A stretch of 64,000 bases of DNA from Candidatus Gastranaerophilales bacterium (GCA_944327255.1 CALVHA010000007.1:22379-86378); one strand, 5' to 3'; positions 26,832 through 36,688 are shown, counted from the first letter of the stretch. Numbers and translations: made by a program. The notes: generated by a model from the letters alone, not told the origin.

Positions 26832-26855
26832 AAAGAACCGTGCGTCATCCTTTTT
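26815..26855 (+). terminator. Terminator of the 26205 gene
   Basis: ACGCAC plus GTTCTT (26815-26827) pairs with AAGAAC plus GTGCGT (26833-26845), one unpaired base apart, followed by CATCCTTTTTG. The stem begins inside the coding end and covers the stop codon. Confidence 0.7.
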
Positions 26856-26865
26856 GCCTCAAAAC

Positions 26866-27105
26866 TTATACTTCAACAAATAAACGGCGCCCTACAATAT
26901 TTTGTTTGCCGTTATAATAACCAGCAAAGTACCCGCCTTTAACAGGATTATTCTTTGCATAAGAAGCACTGTTGTATCTGTGACCATTATAGCTTACAAA
27001 CGGGTTGTTATCGAACGGGTTTGAAGATTTTGGCGCAACAGGTGCCGATGTCTGAACCTGAACAGGTGTCAAAACCTGTGATAATAAATTTACAATATTC
27101 GCCAT
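26866..27105 (-). CDS. Small hypothetical protein, Pro/Asn/Tyr-rich
   Basis: The 79-residue protein begins MANIVNLLSQVLTPVQVQTS and continues with a low-complexity Pro/Ser/Asn and Tyr/Gly-rich part (NPFDNNPFVSYNGHRYNSAS, GGYFAGYYNG). It has no signal peptide. AGAGGTTC, an imperfect ribosome binding site, precedes the ATG. It has the look of a small structural or surface-associated protein, but nothing specific can be claimed. It is convergent with the 26205 gene. Confidence 0.55.
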   Translation of the reverse strand: MANIVNLLSQVLTPVQVQTSAPVAPKSSNPFDNNPFVSYNGHRYNSASYAKNNPVKGGYFAGYYNGKQNIVGRRLFVEV

Positions 27106-27225
27106 TTACAGAACCTCTACTTACTACATGCAGTTTATTAATGATAACCATCAATTTGTCATTACATTTATATTAAATATTAATCTTTGTAAATAAACAT
27201 CCTCTTATAGATTGATATTTTAGAA

Positions 27226-28248
27226 TTAGCCCCCAAAACCAAGTATAAAATATGCATTTGAACACAAAAGCAATAATCCCGCAATTGCTAGTGCTGGTCC
27301 AAAAGGAAGATAAGTCAAGTTATCCTTGTTTTTAAGCCCCTTAACAACAAAGAAACATGCAGTGAGCCCGAAAATAAACATTAATACCATTGCACCAAGT
27401 TCAAGGGCTAAACTGTCAAACCAATTAGTCTTATTTTCTATAAAATAAAAAGATACTGAATAAATAACAAAAACACATAATGAAAACAAAGTTTTCCAAT
27501 CTTTATTAACAGCAAGTTTTCTTAAAAACATAGGAAGAGTAAAAATAAGTTGAAGAATAATTGCAAGAATAATTATTGCAATAACATTCTTCCAACCGAA
27601 AACAGCACCTAATCCTGCTGCAATATAAGTATCCCCCTCCCCAAAAGCCCTTTCTCCGGCAATAAGATACCCGATTCTAGCAGCACATTCCATAATAACA
27701 ACACCCAGAATCACACCGAGTAAAGACATTGTTAACGGGTTATTAACACACCACTCAGATGTAACATGAAAGCCTACAATTGTGTTAACCTGCTCAATAA
27801 TCTGGACAACAGTCAGGTATAAATTGTAAAAAATACCAATCCCAATAAGAGAATAAGTATGTGCATCAAAAACAACTCTCTCTTTAATATCTGTAACTGA
27901 AATAACAATCAACAAACCTGCAATCGCAAATGCAAACAAAGTAGTAATCTGTATTCCAAACTCCAAGAATACAGCCAAAAATATGAAACCAGTTATAAAT
28001 TCAACTATCGGATATTGAATACTTATTTTTTCATGACAAAAGTAACACTTTCCACCTAAAAGTAAATAAGATAGAATAGGGATATTATGCCACCATTTCA
28101 ACTTATTTCCACACTTAGGACATTTTGACGGAGGAAGAACAATAGATTCTCCACTAAACGCACGCAAAATTACAACATTTAAAAAACTACCGATAACTGT
28201 TCCGATACAGAATACAAAAAATAAAATCAACAATAAATAAAATAACAT
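27226..28248 (-). CDS. Prepilin peptidase (PilD/GspO type)
   Basis: The 340-residue polytopic protein has the four-Cys zinc motif CPKC and CYFC near residues 43 and 69, with about eight membrane segments. The aspartyl-protease motifs are seen as VISVTDIKERVVFD (first Asp) and GEGDTYIAAGLGAV (GxGD-like second Asp). It cleaves prepilin leaders and N-methylates the new terminus, as needed by the pilin-like gene at 7501. It is longer than the usual 250-290 residues because of extra C-terminal membrane segments. It lies 12 bases downstream of the sigma factor at 28261. Confidence 0.93.
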   Translation of the reverse strand: MLFYLLLILFFVFCIGTVIGSFLNVVILRAFSGESIVLPPSKCPKCGNKLKWWHNIPILSYLLLGGKCYFCHEKISIQYPIVEFITGFIFLAVFLEFGIQITTLFAFAIAGLLIVISVTDIKERVVFDAHTYSLIGIGIFYNLYLTVVQIIEQVNTIVGFHVTSEWCVNNPLTMSLLGVILGVVIMECAARIGYLIAGERAFGEGDTYIAAGLGAVFGWKNVIAIIILAIILQLIFTLPMFLRKLAVNKDWKTLFSLCVFVIYSVSFYFIENKTNWFDSLALELGAMVLMFIFGLTACFFVVKGLKNKDNLTYLPFGPALAIAGLLLLCSNAYFILGFGG

Positions 28249-28260
28249 AATATATCCCTT

Positions 28261-29037
28261 TTAATTACGTCTAATAAGCTCATACATGCGACTTAAAGCC
28301 TTTTTAAGTCGTCTTGAAACCTGCATTTGAGAAATATTCAATTTCTCAGAGATTTCTCTCTGATTCAAATCTTGATAAAAACTCATCTCAATAACTGTTC
28401 GAAGCTCCGGAGAAAGTTTTTGTAAAATACTTGAAAGCATAAGCTTATCTTCATAAGCATCCCAAAAAGCCTGTGAATCTTCAGAAGGAATTTTTTCAAG
28501 CAAAGAAAGTTCCTCATCATCACTAGGCGACACCGCCTGATCAAGAGATACTAAAGTCTTATATTGTTCAATTTGCATTACTTCACGAACCTGAGCAAGG
28601 GGGACATTCAAATACTCAGCAATTGCATCTTCTGTCGGCTCACTGTCACCTCTTGCAATAAGAGCTTTTCTTGCAGAGTGCACTTTAAATAAAAATTCCT
28701 GAACCTTACGTGGAGTCTTAATTAAACCTGACTTATCCCTCACATAATGTCGAATTTCACCTTTGATAAAATAGTTAGCATAAGTTTCAAATTTCGCATT
28801 TTTATCAACTTCATAAAATTCTATAGCCTTAATAAGCCCAAGCGCCCCAACCTGAAGCAGATCTTCCGTAGGTAAAGAAGTTTGAACAGCAATTGGTGTT
28901 GCTATTTTTTTCACAAGTTCCATTGTCTGTTCAACTATTTTAAGATAAAGCGCACGTTTTTTCTTCTCATCGCTACAGCTTTTATATGCACAAACTATCT
29001 CTTCTATTGCTTTTGATTTTTTTTCTTTACTATACAT
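28261..29037 (-). CDS. SigB/SigF-like sigma factor
   Basis: The 258-residue protein has region 2 (LPTEDLLQVGALGLIKAIE and FETYANYFIKGEIRHYVRDK), region 3 (EDAIAEYLNVPLAQVREVM) and region 4 with DLNQREISEKLNISQMQVS near the C-terminus. This is the order of general-stress or forespore-type group 3 sigma factors. The ATG at 29035-29037 is chosen over one 18 bases upstream: GGAG lies 9 bases before it, while the upstream ATG sits at the transcription start. A consensus-like promoter is at 29061-29089. No anti-sigma kinase or antagonist is adjacent. The prepilin peptidase follows. Confidence 0.9.
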   Translation of the reverse strand: MYSKEKKSKAIEEIVCAYKSCSDEKKKRALYLKIVEQTMELVKKIATPIAVQTSLPTEDLLQVGALGLIKAIEFYEVDKNAKFETYANYFIKGEIRHYVRDKSGLIKTPRKVQEFLFKVHSARKALIARGDSEPTEDAIAEYLNVPLAQVREVMQIEQYKTLVSLDQAVSPSDDEELSLLEKIPSEDSQAFWDAYEDKLMLSSILQKLSPELRTVIEMSFYQDLNQREISEKLNISQMQVSRRLKKALSRMYELIRRN

Positions 29038-29060
29038 GAGAGAAATCTCCATCATCTAAG

Positions 29061-29089
29061 ATTGTAACATATCGAGGTCACTATGTAAA
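29061..29089 (-). promoter_or_regulatory. Promoter of the SigB/SigF-like gene
   Basis: Read on the minus strand: TTTACA (29084-29089), 17 bases ending in TGT, TACAAT (29061-29066), a good extended -10 promoter. The predicted start lies about 20 bases before the chosen ATG. Confidence 0.65.
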
Positions 29090-29175
29090 ATAATTTAAAT
29101 TTATTTAATATTTCATTTTATTTTTTTATTTTATGCTATTATTAAATCATAGTACTAGGAAATCGGAGAGATTTT

Positions 29176-29457
29176 ATGATTACAATAAAAGATGTTGAAC
29201 ACGTTGCAAAATTAGCAAGACTGGAGCTTACTGAAGAAGAGAAAGAACTTTATACAAAACAACTCGGAGATGTTTTAAAATATGTTGATCAGATGAATGA
29301 AGTGGATACATCAAACGTTAAACCGATGACTCAGGTCATTGATTTCGTAAACGTTATGAGAGAAGATAAAGTAGTCTATGAACAGACAAAAGAAGAATTA
29401 ATGGCTAATGCTCCGGAAGAAGAAAACGGATTTTTTAAAGTTCCAAAAATTGGCTAG
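29176..29457 (+). CDS. gatC: Asp-tRNA(Asn)/Glu-tRNA(Gln) amidotransferase subunit C
   Basis: The 93-residue protein has the full GatC pattern: MITIKDVEHVAKLARLELTE at the N-terminus, then LKYVDQMNEVDTSNVKPM and REDKV. GatC stabilises the GatAB amidotransferase that makes Gln-tRNA and Asn-tRNA by transamidation. gatA and gatB are not adjacent. CGGAGAG about 5 bases upstream supports the start, and a hairpin terminator ends the unit. Confidence 0.95.
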   Translation: MITIKDVEHVAKLARLELTEEEKELYTKQLGDVLKYVDQMNEVDTSNVKPMTQVIDFVNVMREDKVVYEQTKEELMANAPEEENGFFKVPKIG

Positions 29458-29475
29458 CCAAGAATAACTTTTTAA

Positions 29476-29501
29476 GAAAAAGAGTTTAACGACTCTTTTT
29501 C
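29476..29501 (+). terminator. Terminator of gatC
   Basis: GAAAAAGAGT (29476-29485) pairs with ACTCTTTTTC (29492-29501) across 6 bases. The T tract is inside the descending arm. Confidence 0.75.
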
Positions 29502-29542
29502 TATTTTATATAATTTATTAGTTGGAAATAAGGGGTATAAGG

Positions 29543-31156
29543 ATGACAAAATATATTTTTATTACAGGCGGTGTTGTAAGTTCTCTTGGTAAAGGAATTA
29601 TAGCCGCATCTTTAGGAAGACTTTTAAGAGCAAGAGGTTTTTCTGTTATAAATCAAAAATTTGATCCTTATATCAACGTTGATCCAGGAACAATGAGTCC
29701 GTTTCAGCATGGAGAAGTCTTTGTAACAGATGACGGAGCTGAAACGGATTTAGATTTAGGACATTATGAAAGATTTACAGATACAAACTTAGGGAAATTA
29801 AACAATGTAACATCTGGAAGTGTTTATCAGCATGTTATTGAAAAAGAAAGACGAGGGGATTATCTGGGGGGAACAGTTCAAGTTATTCCTCATATTACTA
29901 ATGAAATTAAATCTAGAATTGTTGGAGCAACAAAACAATTCAAACCAGATTTTCAACTAATAGAAATCGGTGGAACAATAGGAGATATTGAAAGCTTACC
30001 ATTTATTGAGGCAATAAGACAGTTTAAAACAGAAGTGGGAATAGGGAATGCAGTCTCTGTCCATTGTACATTAATCCCTTATCTGCCAACATCAGGAGAA
30101 TTAAAAACAAAACCTTCGCAACATAGTGTAAGCGTTCTGAGAAGTTATGGAATTCAGCCTGAAATTCTAGTTTGCAGAACAACAAGACCAATACCTAAAA
30201 CAGAAAAAGAAAAACTTGCCTTGTTCTGTTCCGTCCCTAAAGATGCAGTTATAGAATGTCGTGATATGAAAAGTATTTATGAAGTTCCTCTTGCCCTTGA
30301 AGAACAAAATATGGCGCATGTTATTCTTGATATGCTAAGAGTTGAAGACAGAAAGCCTGATTTAAAAGCCTGGCAACAATTAGTTGAAAACATAAAAAAT
30401 TCAAAAGACACTTTAACTGTTGCAATTGCGGGGAAATATACCAAATTATCAGATGCTTATATTTCAGTTGTTGAATCCTTAAAACATGCAGGATACGCTA
30501 ACGATACCAAAATAGATATTAAATGGATTAACTCCGAAGAATGCGTTGATTACAAAAATTGTAAAGAACTAATGAAAGGAGTCAATGCAGTTGTTGTACC
30601 TGGTGGATTTGGGGTTCGAGGGATTGAAGGAAAACTTAATGTTATAAAATATGCAAGAGAAAATAACATTCCATTTTTAGGACTTTGCCTGGGAATGCAA
30701 TGCGCAGTAATAGAATATGCAAGAAATGTACTTGGAATTAAGGATGCAAATTCAAAGGAATTTGACGAAAACGCACAACATGCTGTAATAGACTTAATGC
30801 TTGAACAGAAAAATGTACAAGGATACGGCGGGACAATGCGTCTTGGGGCATATGATTGTATGCTGAAAAAAGGTTCTAAAGCGCATAGAGCTTATGGAAA
30901 AGATAAAATTTCCGAACGCCACAGACATAGATATGAAGTGAACAATGAATATATCAGACCTTTAGAAGAAGCAGGTTTAGTTTTTTCAGGAATGTCCCCT
31001 GACGGAATGCTCGCGGAGATTGTGGAATTACCGAGACTTGATTGGTTTGTAGCCTCACAGTTCCATCCGGAATTTAAATCCAGACCTGACAGACCACATC
31101 CGCTCTTTAAAGGGCTGATTGATGCCACCGTTAAACAAAAAAAGAAAATTAAATAA
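29543..31156 (+). CDS. pyrG: CTP synthase
   Basis: The 537-residue protein is full length. The N-terminal ammonia-ligase domain starts [18 protein letters not shown] and includes [20 protein letters not shown]. The C-terminal class I glutamine amidotransferase domain has the oxyanion strand [13 protein letters not shown], catalytic Cys in [17 protein letters not shown], and His/Glu in [12 protein letters not shown]. It makes CTP from UTP, ATP and glutamine. The ATG at 29543 is chosen because AAGGGG precedes it and it begins at the conserved [10 protein letters not shown]; a TTG 21 bases upstream is in frame but unlikely. Confidence 0.97.
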   Translation: MTKYIFITGGVVSSLGKGIIAASLGRLLRARGFSVINQKFDPYINVDPGTMSPFQHGEVFVTDDGAETDLDLGHYERFTDTNLGKLNNVTSGSVYQHVIEKERRGDYLGGTVQVIPHITNEIKSRIVGATKQFKPDFQLIEIGGTIGDIESLPFIEAIRQFKTEVGIGNAVSVHCTLIPYLPTSGELKTKPSQHSVSVLRSYGIQPEILVCRTTRPIPKTEKEKLALFCSVPKDAVIECRDMKSIYEVPLALEEQNMAHVILDMLRVEDRKPDLKAWQQLVENIKNSKDTLTVAIAGKYTKLSDAYISVVESLKHAGYANDTKIDIKWINSEECVDYKNCKELMKGVNAVVVPGGFGVRGIEGKLNVIKYARENNIPFLGLCLGMQCAVIEYARNVLGIKDANSKEFDENAQHAVIDLMLEQKNVQGYGGTMRLGAYDCMLKKGSKAHRAYGKDKISERHRHRYEVNNEYIRPLEEAGLVFSGMSPDGMLAEIVELPRLDWFVASQFHPEFKSRPDRPHPLFKGLIDATVKQKKKIK

Positions 31157-31259
31157 AACAGTATTTCCAAACTCAAACTGTTCATTATTAAATAAAATGT
31201 AATGCAGATTAAGAATCTTGACTCATTCAATAATCCCAGCTTAAATAACAATTATTTAA

Positions 31260-31610
31260 TTATGTTCTTAACTGTTCTGCGCCATTCATATAAATGAATT
31301 CGGGTTCAAATGATTCAGAACAGTTTACTACAATTAAAACTCTAAGACACATCTTCAAGGCATTAGGTACATCTAGTTCATGAAAACACATCATTGCCGT
31401 TTTTGTCCATTTAAGTTCTGTTCTTACAAATTTTGCAGGGAACTCAGCATTTAAATCATTTGTCAAAGTAAAAATTATATGAGAAATATTCTCTTCTTTA
31501 ATTCTATTTTTCAAGACCATTTTGCTAAGAAGTTCAAGCGTTGCAGCTTCGATTGAAGCTGAGGTATTTTCTTTTACTATAATTGCGCCTCTTATTCCTT
31601 TGGTAATCAT
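31260..31610 (-). CDS. aroH: Chorismate mutase, AroH class
   Basis: The 116-residue protein matches the monofunctional AroH chorismate mutase: GIRGAIIVKENTSASIEAAT at the N-terminus (the Arg-Gly-Ala-Ile active-site strand), then IIFTLTNDLNAEFPA and LRVLIVVNC near residue 92, where the active-site Arg lies. It converts chorismate to prephenate for Phe and Tyr synthesis. It is shorter at the C-terminus than Bacillus AroH by about 10 residues. Its ATG overlaps the stop of fmt by 4 bases, so it ends a def-fmt-aroH operon. Confidence 0.93.
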   Translation of the reverse strand: MITKGIRGAIIVKENTSASIEAATLELLSKMVLKNRIKEENISHIIFTLTNDLNAEFPAKFVRTELKWTKTAMMCFHELDVPNALKMCLRVLIVVNCSESFEPEFIYMNGAEQLRT

Positions 31611-32518
31611 TTTTTTAACCCGTTATACCAGTCTCGTGCATTCATTTCACCTTTTCCTTCCGGTTTTATTCTTTCCAGAAGCAGACAATCTTTACCACAT
31701 GCCACTTTTATCCCGTTTTTGCATACTTCTACAAACTCTCCAGCCTTACCTGTTCCATCACATACTTTCGTTTTCATAACTTTTATAATTTTGTCGTTGT
31801 ATTTAAATGATGCAGACGGAAATTTATAAATTCCTCTGACAAGATTATGGATTTCTCTTGCTGGTTTTGACCAATCAATAACGGTTTCTTCTTTAGTTAA
31901 CTTCTTTGCCATACAAACCCCATCTTCACATTGCGGTACAGGATGTATAGTTCCATCGGTAAGACCTGTTAAAGTTTCTTCTAGAAGCTTGGGAGATTTT
32001 TCACTTATTTCGTTAAACAGGTCTTCACAATTCATATCGTCAGAAATCGGAATAACCAGCCTTTGGCAGACGTCCCCGCAGTCAAGCCCGAGTTCTGTAA
32101 TCATCGTACAAATCCCCGTTTCGGCATCACCGTTAATTATAGCACGCTGAATAGGATTTGCTCCTCTGTATTTAGGAAGAAGTGAGGCATGAAGATTAAT
32201 TGTTTCATATTTAGGAATATCAAGAACTTCCTGTGATAAAATTTGTCCAAAGGCAAATGTTACAAAAAAATCCGGATTTAAGTTTCTAAGTTCTTCCTGA
32301 ATTTCAGGTTCTTTTCTAATTGATTTCGGCTGAAAAACTGGCAGGCCATGATCAAGAGCAAACTCTTTTATCGGAGACATAGTAAGTTTATGCCCTCTAC
32401 CAGCAGGTTTATCAGGCTGAGTAACGACTCCTACAACTTTTGTTTTATCAGAATTAAAAAGATATTCTAAAGATTTAAGGGCAATTTTCGGAGTCCCGAA
32501 AAACACAACTCTAATCAT
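31607..32518 (-). CDS. fmt: Methionyl-tRNA formyltransferase
   Basis: The 303-residue protein has the catalytic formyltransferase fold with FFGTPKIALKSLEYLF at the N-terminus, the N-H-D equivalent HASLLPKYRGANPIQRAI near residue 108 and ELGLDCGDV. A smaller C-terminal OB domain follows. It formylates initiator Met-tRNA. It overlaps def upstream and aroH downstream by 4 bases each, the classical def-fmt pairing. The formyl group is removed later by Def. Confidence 0.96.
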   Translation of the reverse strand: MIRVVFFGTPKIALKSLEYLFNSDKTKVVGVVTQPDKPAGRGHKLTMSPIKEFALDHGLPVFQPKSIRKEPEIQEELRNLNPDFFVTFAFGQILSQEVLDIPKYETINLHASLLPKYRGANPIQRAIINGDAETGICTMITELGLDCGDVCQRLVIPISDDMNCEDLFNEISEKSPKLLEETLTGLTDGTIHPVPQCEDGVCMAKKLTKEETVIDWSKPAREIHNLVRGIYKFPSASFKYNDKIIKVMKTKVCDGTGKAGEFVEVCKNGIKVACGKDCLLLERIKPEGKGEMNARDWYNGLKK

Positions 32519-33081
32519 TTATTCCGCTCCAATTCTTCATCAATTTCCGGTTCTTCTATAAGTCTATCAACGTCAACAGGAGGAAGATTAAATTTACTTA
32601 ACACACTATCAGCATCAAAACGATTCAAGCAATGATCGATAAATAAAACTCCGTTCAGATGGTCAAATTCGTGTTGAATGGCTCTTGCAAGAAGACTTCC
32701 GTCTTTTCCTTCAAGCACAAACGGTCTTCCATGAATATCGAGAGCCTTAACCGTTACATTCTTATATCGTTTTACATCCGTATAAGCTTCAGGGAAACTT
32801 AAACATCCTTCGTTACTTATAACAGCACCAGATTTCTTTATAATTTTAGGGTTAATAAAAACCATTGGATTAAGCGGCTCATCGTTCGAAGAAACGTCAA
32901 TAACAAATACTCTATAGTTTACACCAATTTGAGGAGCAGCAAGCCCAACCCCATTTTTGGCATACATTGTCTCCAATAAGTCGTTGACTAAATCAGTTAT
33001 CTTTTTAGATACTTTGTGAACTTCTTTTGAAGGTTCTCTTAAAGATTTTGTTCCGTATGTTAATACATTTCTTACAGCCAT
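32515..33081 (-). CDS. def: Peptide deformylase
   Basis: The 188-residue metalloprotease has all three motifs: GVGLAAPQIG (motif 1), EGCLSFPE (motif 2, metal-binding Cys) and QHEFDHLNG (motif 3, HExxH). It removes the formyl group from nascent proteins. The C-terminal extension is acidic. It overlaps fmt by 4 bases. A small separate promoter lies in the 38-base gap to queE, or it is read from the queE transcript. Confidence 0.97.
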   Translation of the reverse strand: MAVRNVLTYGTKSLREPSKEVHKVSKKITDLVNDLLETMYAKNGVGLAAPQIGVNYRVFVIDVSSNDEPLNPMVFINPKIIKKSGAVISNEGCLSFPEAYTDVKRYKNVTVKALDIHGRPFVLEGKDGSLLARAIQHEFDHLNGVLFIDHCLNRFDADSVLSKFNLPPVDVDRLIEEPEIDEELERNK

Positions 33082-33119
33082 AATTACCTCACACTTTACC
33101 CTTATAATACTATAATCAT

Positions 33120-33794
33120 CTATCTTACGTCAAGAAACTTATGCATTTGCGGGATGAGCCTTGTATTTTCGTATTTACTATGAAACTCTTTAAATATTTT
33201 TTCAATCTCTTCTGTTTCAAGCGAGAATTTTCCTCCAGACATTTCTGGCTGGAGGATTAATGCAAAACCATATTTTTTAGCAATAGAAACCGCAAAATTA
33301 ATCTCTTCTTCTAGTATTTTTTTATTAAAAACTAGTTTTACAAAAAGATCTTTAGATGAGGCAATTTTAAAAAATTCATCAAACAGACAGTTCGGAATCA
33401 TTTCTTTTGTTGCGCTCGGAAGCTTAATATCGGCAGACACAATATCAACATAATCAATAATCTCTTTAAGAGCCTGAGGCAGTGTTGCATTTGTTTCAAG
33501 ATAAATCTTATGTCCGTATTTTTTAGCAAGAGGGAGAAATTCCTTTAAAAATTTTACAGACATAAGCGGTTCTCCTCCGGTAAGAGACAATATGAGATTT
33601 TCACCGAATGAATTTACTTCGGCTATAAGCTCCTGCGGTGTATATTGTGTTGATTTTGAAACTTCAAAATCCGTATCGCAGTATGCACAATTTAAATTGC
33701 ATCCGCAAAAACGTATAAATAAGTGTTCTTCTCCAATATACGGACCTTCTCCTTGTATTGACGAAAATATTTCACGTATAAATGTTTTATTCAT
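33120..33794 (-). CDS. queE: 7-carboxy-7-deazaguanine synthase
   Basis: The 224-residue radical SAM protein has an N-terminal [20 protein letters not shown] and the cluster motif CNLNCAYCD (Cys-x3-Cys-x2-Cys) near residues 32-40, followed by [10 protein letters not shown]. This is the QueE pattern. It makes CDG, an early intermediate of queuosine and other 7-deazapurines. Other queuosine genes (queC, queD, queF) are not in the window. Its start overlaps the stop of the DnaJ-like gene by 8 bases, suggesting translational coupling. Confidence 0.94.
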   Translation of the reverse strand: MNKTFIREIFSSIQGEGPYIGEEHLFIRFCGCNLNCAYCDTDFEVSKSTQYTPQELIAEVNSFGENLILSLTGGEPLMSVKFLKEFLPLAKKYGHKIYLETNATLPQALKEIIDYVDIVSADIKLPSATKEMIPNCLFDEFFKIASSKDLFVKLVFNKKILEEEINFAVSIAKKYGFALILQPEMSGGKFSLETEEIEKIFKEFHSKYENTRLIPQMHKFLDVR

Positions 33795-34848
33795 TTTTAA
33801 TGTTTTCTCTGATGTTACACTGTGACATTTTTTTCAGCTTCTCATACATTTTAACCTCATCAGAAGTTAATTTTTGTGGAATCTGAATTTCTACGGTAAC
33901 TATCATATCACCAAATTTTCCATTTGTCTGCAATCCTTGATTTGCAAGCCTAAATTTCTGTCCCGAATGAGTCATTGGCGGGATTGTTAGATTTATACTG
34001 CCATCGATGGACGGGAGCGGAATTTTTCCACCAAGTACTGCTTCAAACGGAGTAATAGGCAATCTATAGAGTATGTTTACACCTTCTATTTCAATGTGCG
34101 TATTTTTCTCGATTTTGACGGATATATAAAGATTGCCGTTAACTCCTCCGTTGAAGCCGGGATTGCCTTCATTTTGAAGTCTTAAGATTGAATTATTTTT
34201 TATTCCTGCAGGAATTTTTACGGTAATTTTTTTGTGAGTAGAATATTCTCCTGTTCCATTACAGGTTCGACATTTTGAACCGTTTATAAATCTGTGTCCT
34301 TTGCACTGTGGACACAATTCTTTATGCATTATGTTTAAAATTCTCTCAGTACCTTTTACAGCCTCTGTAAGAGTTATTGAAATCTCAGTATGAATATCAT
34401 CTCCGTTTTTTACTGTTTTTTGTTTTTTTCTGGAATTGTGTGTTCTCGTTATTTCATCTAAAATTGAGTTTATTGACTCTCTAAAAAATTTTTTTCTGTA
34501 AAGATCCTCACTAAAAGTTTTGTCCGCCTTGGGAGGTATATTCTCTTCAGTTTTTGTTGATGAAGCAGTTTTTTTATATCTGTATATACTTTCCTGCGAA
34601 TTTCTATGTGTTGCTCCAGTTTTAAAAAATCCATTCAGAGTATCATATTGTATACGTTTTTTTTCGTCAGATAGTGTTTCGTAGGCCTCAAGAATATCCT
34701 TAAATTTTTCAGCACTTTCGGGAGCCTTGTTTACATCCGGATGATATTTACGAGCAAGACGTCTATAAGCAGATTTTAATTCTCCGCTGTCACTATCAGG
34801 AGTTAAGCCCAAAATTTCGTAATAGTTTTTACTGCTTTTCATTACCAT
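33787..34848 (-). CDS. DnaJ-like co-chaperone with reduced zinc centre
   Basis: The 353-residue protein has a J domain at about residues 8-72 with YHPDVNK (the HPD motif), then a Lys/Ser-rich linker without the usual Gly/Phe-rich region. The CPQCKG...CRTCNGTG part holds only two of the four CxxCxG motifs of type I DnaJ, so it can bind a single zinc ion. The C-terminal substrate domains ([13 protein letters not shown] and [14 protein letters not shown]) are intact. It stimulates DnaK. dnaK and grpE are not adjacent. It overlaps queE by 8 bases. Confidence 0.9.
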   Translation of the reverse strand: MVMKSSKNYYEILGLTPDSDSGELKSAYRRLARKYHPDVNKAPESAEKFKDILEAYETLSDEKKRIQYDTLNGFFKTGATHRNSQESIYRYKKTASSTKTEENIPPKADKTFSEDLYRKKFFRESINSILDEITRTHNSRKKQKTVKNGDDIHTEISITLTEAVKGTERILNIMHKELCPQCKGHRFINGSKCRTCNGTGEYSTHKKITVKIPAGIKNNSILRLQNEGNPGFNGGVNGNLYISVKIEKNTHIEIEGVNILYRLPITPFEAVLGGKIPLPSIDGSINLTIPPMTHSGQKFRLANQGLQTNGKFGDMIVTVEIQIPQKLTSDEVKMYEKLKKMSQCNIRENIKNE

Positions 34849-34901
34849 ATAAATATTTATAATGATGATTATAAATATTTCAACCTATGGCAGGGTATAT
34901 T

Positions 34902-36275
34902 TTATACTTTTTTAAATCCTATTGAAGGTCTTGTCCGTTCACTCTGATAATCGGCTTCTTTAATTTTCATATTCTGGTTTTCTCGGACTGGAATAACAAA
35001 ATCTGATGCAACAATATCACGTCTATTGTCTTTTCTTGCAATCAATGAAGCTTTATCAGTCAATATCGTTAAATCCCTGTTTGAAAAACCCGCTGTTAAC
35101 TCAGCAACTTTGCCTAGTTCTTCTTCATTTTCAGCAAGACTTTTACCTTTGGTTCTTCTGTTTAAAAGAACTTTTAAAACACTTTTTCTTGTTTCTTCAT
35201 CAGGCAAGCCTATATAAATTTTATCTTCAAAACGACTTTTTATGGCATCGTCAAGCTGGTCAAAACAGTTTGTTGCACCAAGAATAATAACATTTTTTCC
35301 TCTTGCCTCTTCTATAATCTGTAAAAGGGTTCCGACCAGTTTATCATCTTCGCTTCCTTGCTCTCCCCCTTTTCTTTTTCTAGTCATTGCTTCCATTTCA
35401 TCCATTGCAAGAAAAACCGGTTTTCCAGTTTCTTCAGCAATTTTTGCAGCATACTCATAAGCTTGCTGAACCTGTCTTGAACTTGCATTGACGTATTTAG
35501 AACCAGCCTTTGAAATTTTTAAATTATAAAGAGGAATTCCACTTTCAGCAGATAGAGCCTGCATAATTGCAGTTTTTCCGCATCCAGGAGGGCCATAGAA
35601 TAATTCACCTCTAGGAGTTCTTTTCCCGTATTCTATTTCATCCAATTTTGCCATTTCTGGATAATAGAGTGGATCTATAACTTTATCAAACAATGTCTCT
35701 TTTATATCATCCATTCCACCAAGGCTTGAAAATCCCTGAGGGGAATATTTATTAGGTGTAAACTTTTCTAAAAAATCTTCTCCAACATGTTTTTGGGGTC
35801 TAACTTCAATCTTTGGCTGTTGAATGTTTGGTTGGTTTTGTTTCACTATCTCAGCCGGCATGAAACCACCATGTTTTATAAATTCAGAAAACTCTTCATC
35901 TTCTCTAAGTACATCTGTAGCTAATTTCACCCAGTGAAAATCATCTTTTATATTTCTGGTATCAAGTTCTTTTTGATAACTTGCAAGTTCTAATTTTCTG
36001 TAATTCAATCTTGGAAATCTAAAGTTTATTTGTTCTGTTACCATTGGTTTCACATTTAAAAATATAGCGGAATACATATCAACAAGTCTTGTATTTTTTG
36101 CTTTTTCTGCTTCTCTTAATCTATCTTCAGTTTCGTTGCAGAATCTGTTTAAGTCCAGAAGAGTTTTAGCTAGTTCTTTGTTTCCTTTTGCCTTTTCGAG
36201 TTTTTTATTAACGGTATCATTCAATTGCTTGTTATAACCGAAATTAACTGTATTCCCTATGCTTGTAATTCTCAT
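34902..36275 (-). CDS. AAA-family ATPase (FtsH/Cdc48-like ATPase domain)
   Basis: The 457-residue protein has a non-catalytic N-terminal 200 residues with a coiled-coil-like part (NKKLEKAKGNKELAK) and one AAA module: GELFYGPPGCGKTAIMQ (Walker A, about residue 230), FLAMDEMEAM (Walker B) and the second-region-of-homology Arg in AIKSRFEDKIYIG. The C-terminal four-helix part ends SASLIARK-like. There is no protease domain or membrane helix. Its start MRITSIGNTVNFGYN carries the F-centred element shared with other proteins here. It has no neighbouring partner that names its target. Confidence 0.88.
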   Translation of the reverse strand: MRITSIGNTVNFGYNKQLNDTVNKKLEKAKGNKELAKTLLDLNRFCNETEDRLREAEKAKNTRLVDMYSAIFLNVKPMVTEQINFRFPRLNYRKLELASYQKELDTRNIKDDFHWVKLATDVLREDEEFSEFIKHGGFMPAEIVKQNQPNIQQPKIEVRPQKHVGEDFLEKFTPNKYSPQGFSSLGGMDDIKETLFDKVIDPLYYPEMAKLDEIEYGKRTPRGELFYGPPGCGKTAIMQALSAESGIPLYNLKISKAGSKYVNASSRQVQQAYEYAAKIAEETGKPVFLAMDEMEAMTRKRKGGEQGSEDDKLVGTLLQIIEEARGKNVIILGATNCFDQLDDAIKSRFEDKIYIGLPDEETRKSVLKVLLNRRTKGKSLAENEEELGKVAELTAGFSNRDLTILTDKASLIARKDNRRDIVASDFVIPVRENQNMKIKEADYQSERTRPSIGFKKV

Positions 36276-36364
36276 TTTATAGATTTCCTCCGTATGCGTA
36301 AATTATATCCTGAATAAAATTCTTATACTACCAATGTAACAAAAGTTTTACATAAAATAGTTTA

Positions 36365-36373
36365 TGGTATAAT
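36365..36373 (+). promoter_or_regulatory. Extended -10 promoter of the parvulin operon
   Basis: TGGTATAAT lies at 36365-36373, with no convincing -35 (a TTTACA is 15 bases before TATAAT). A GGAG ribosome site follows. It drives the parvulin, peptidase and methyltransferase genes, which are linked by overlaps. Confidence 0.5.
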
Positions 36374-36406
36374 TCTTTTGTAGAAATTTTGTAAGGAGTA
36401 TTATTT

Positions 36407-36688
36407 ATGACAACAGAAATTCGTGCAAGCCACATTCTGGTAAAGACAGAGGATGAGGCAAAAAAATTATATGATGAAATTAAGGGAGGGAAAGATTTTG
36501 CCGATGTTGCAGCAGAGTATTCGCTATGTCCTTCTGGTGCGGCTGGTGGAGATTTGGGATTTTTCGAACGAGGAATGATGGTTAAACCATTTGAAGATGC
36601 CGCATTCGCTCTTGAAGTCGGAGAAATGTCCGAACCAGTTGAAACTCAATTCGGGTGGCACTTAATTTTACTAACAGGCAAAAATTAA
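36407..36688 (+). CDS. Parvulin-type peptidyl-prolyl isomerase
   Basis: The 93-residue protein is a single parvulin domain: IRASHILVKTEDEAKKLYDEI at the N-terminus, then PSGAAGGDLGFFERG and TQFGWHLILL. It has no signal peptide, so it is cytoplasmic like PpiC, not like PrsA or SurA. It isomerises Xaa-Pro bonds. AAGGAG 8 bases upstream supports the start. The stop overlaps the next start (TAATG). Confidence 0.92.
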   Translation: MTTEIRASHILVKTEDEAKKLYDEIKGGKDFADVAAEYSLCPSGAAGGDLGFFERGMMVKPFEDAAFALEVGEMSEPVETQFGWHLILLTGKN

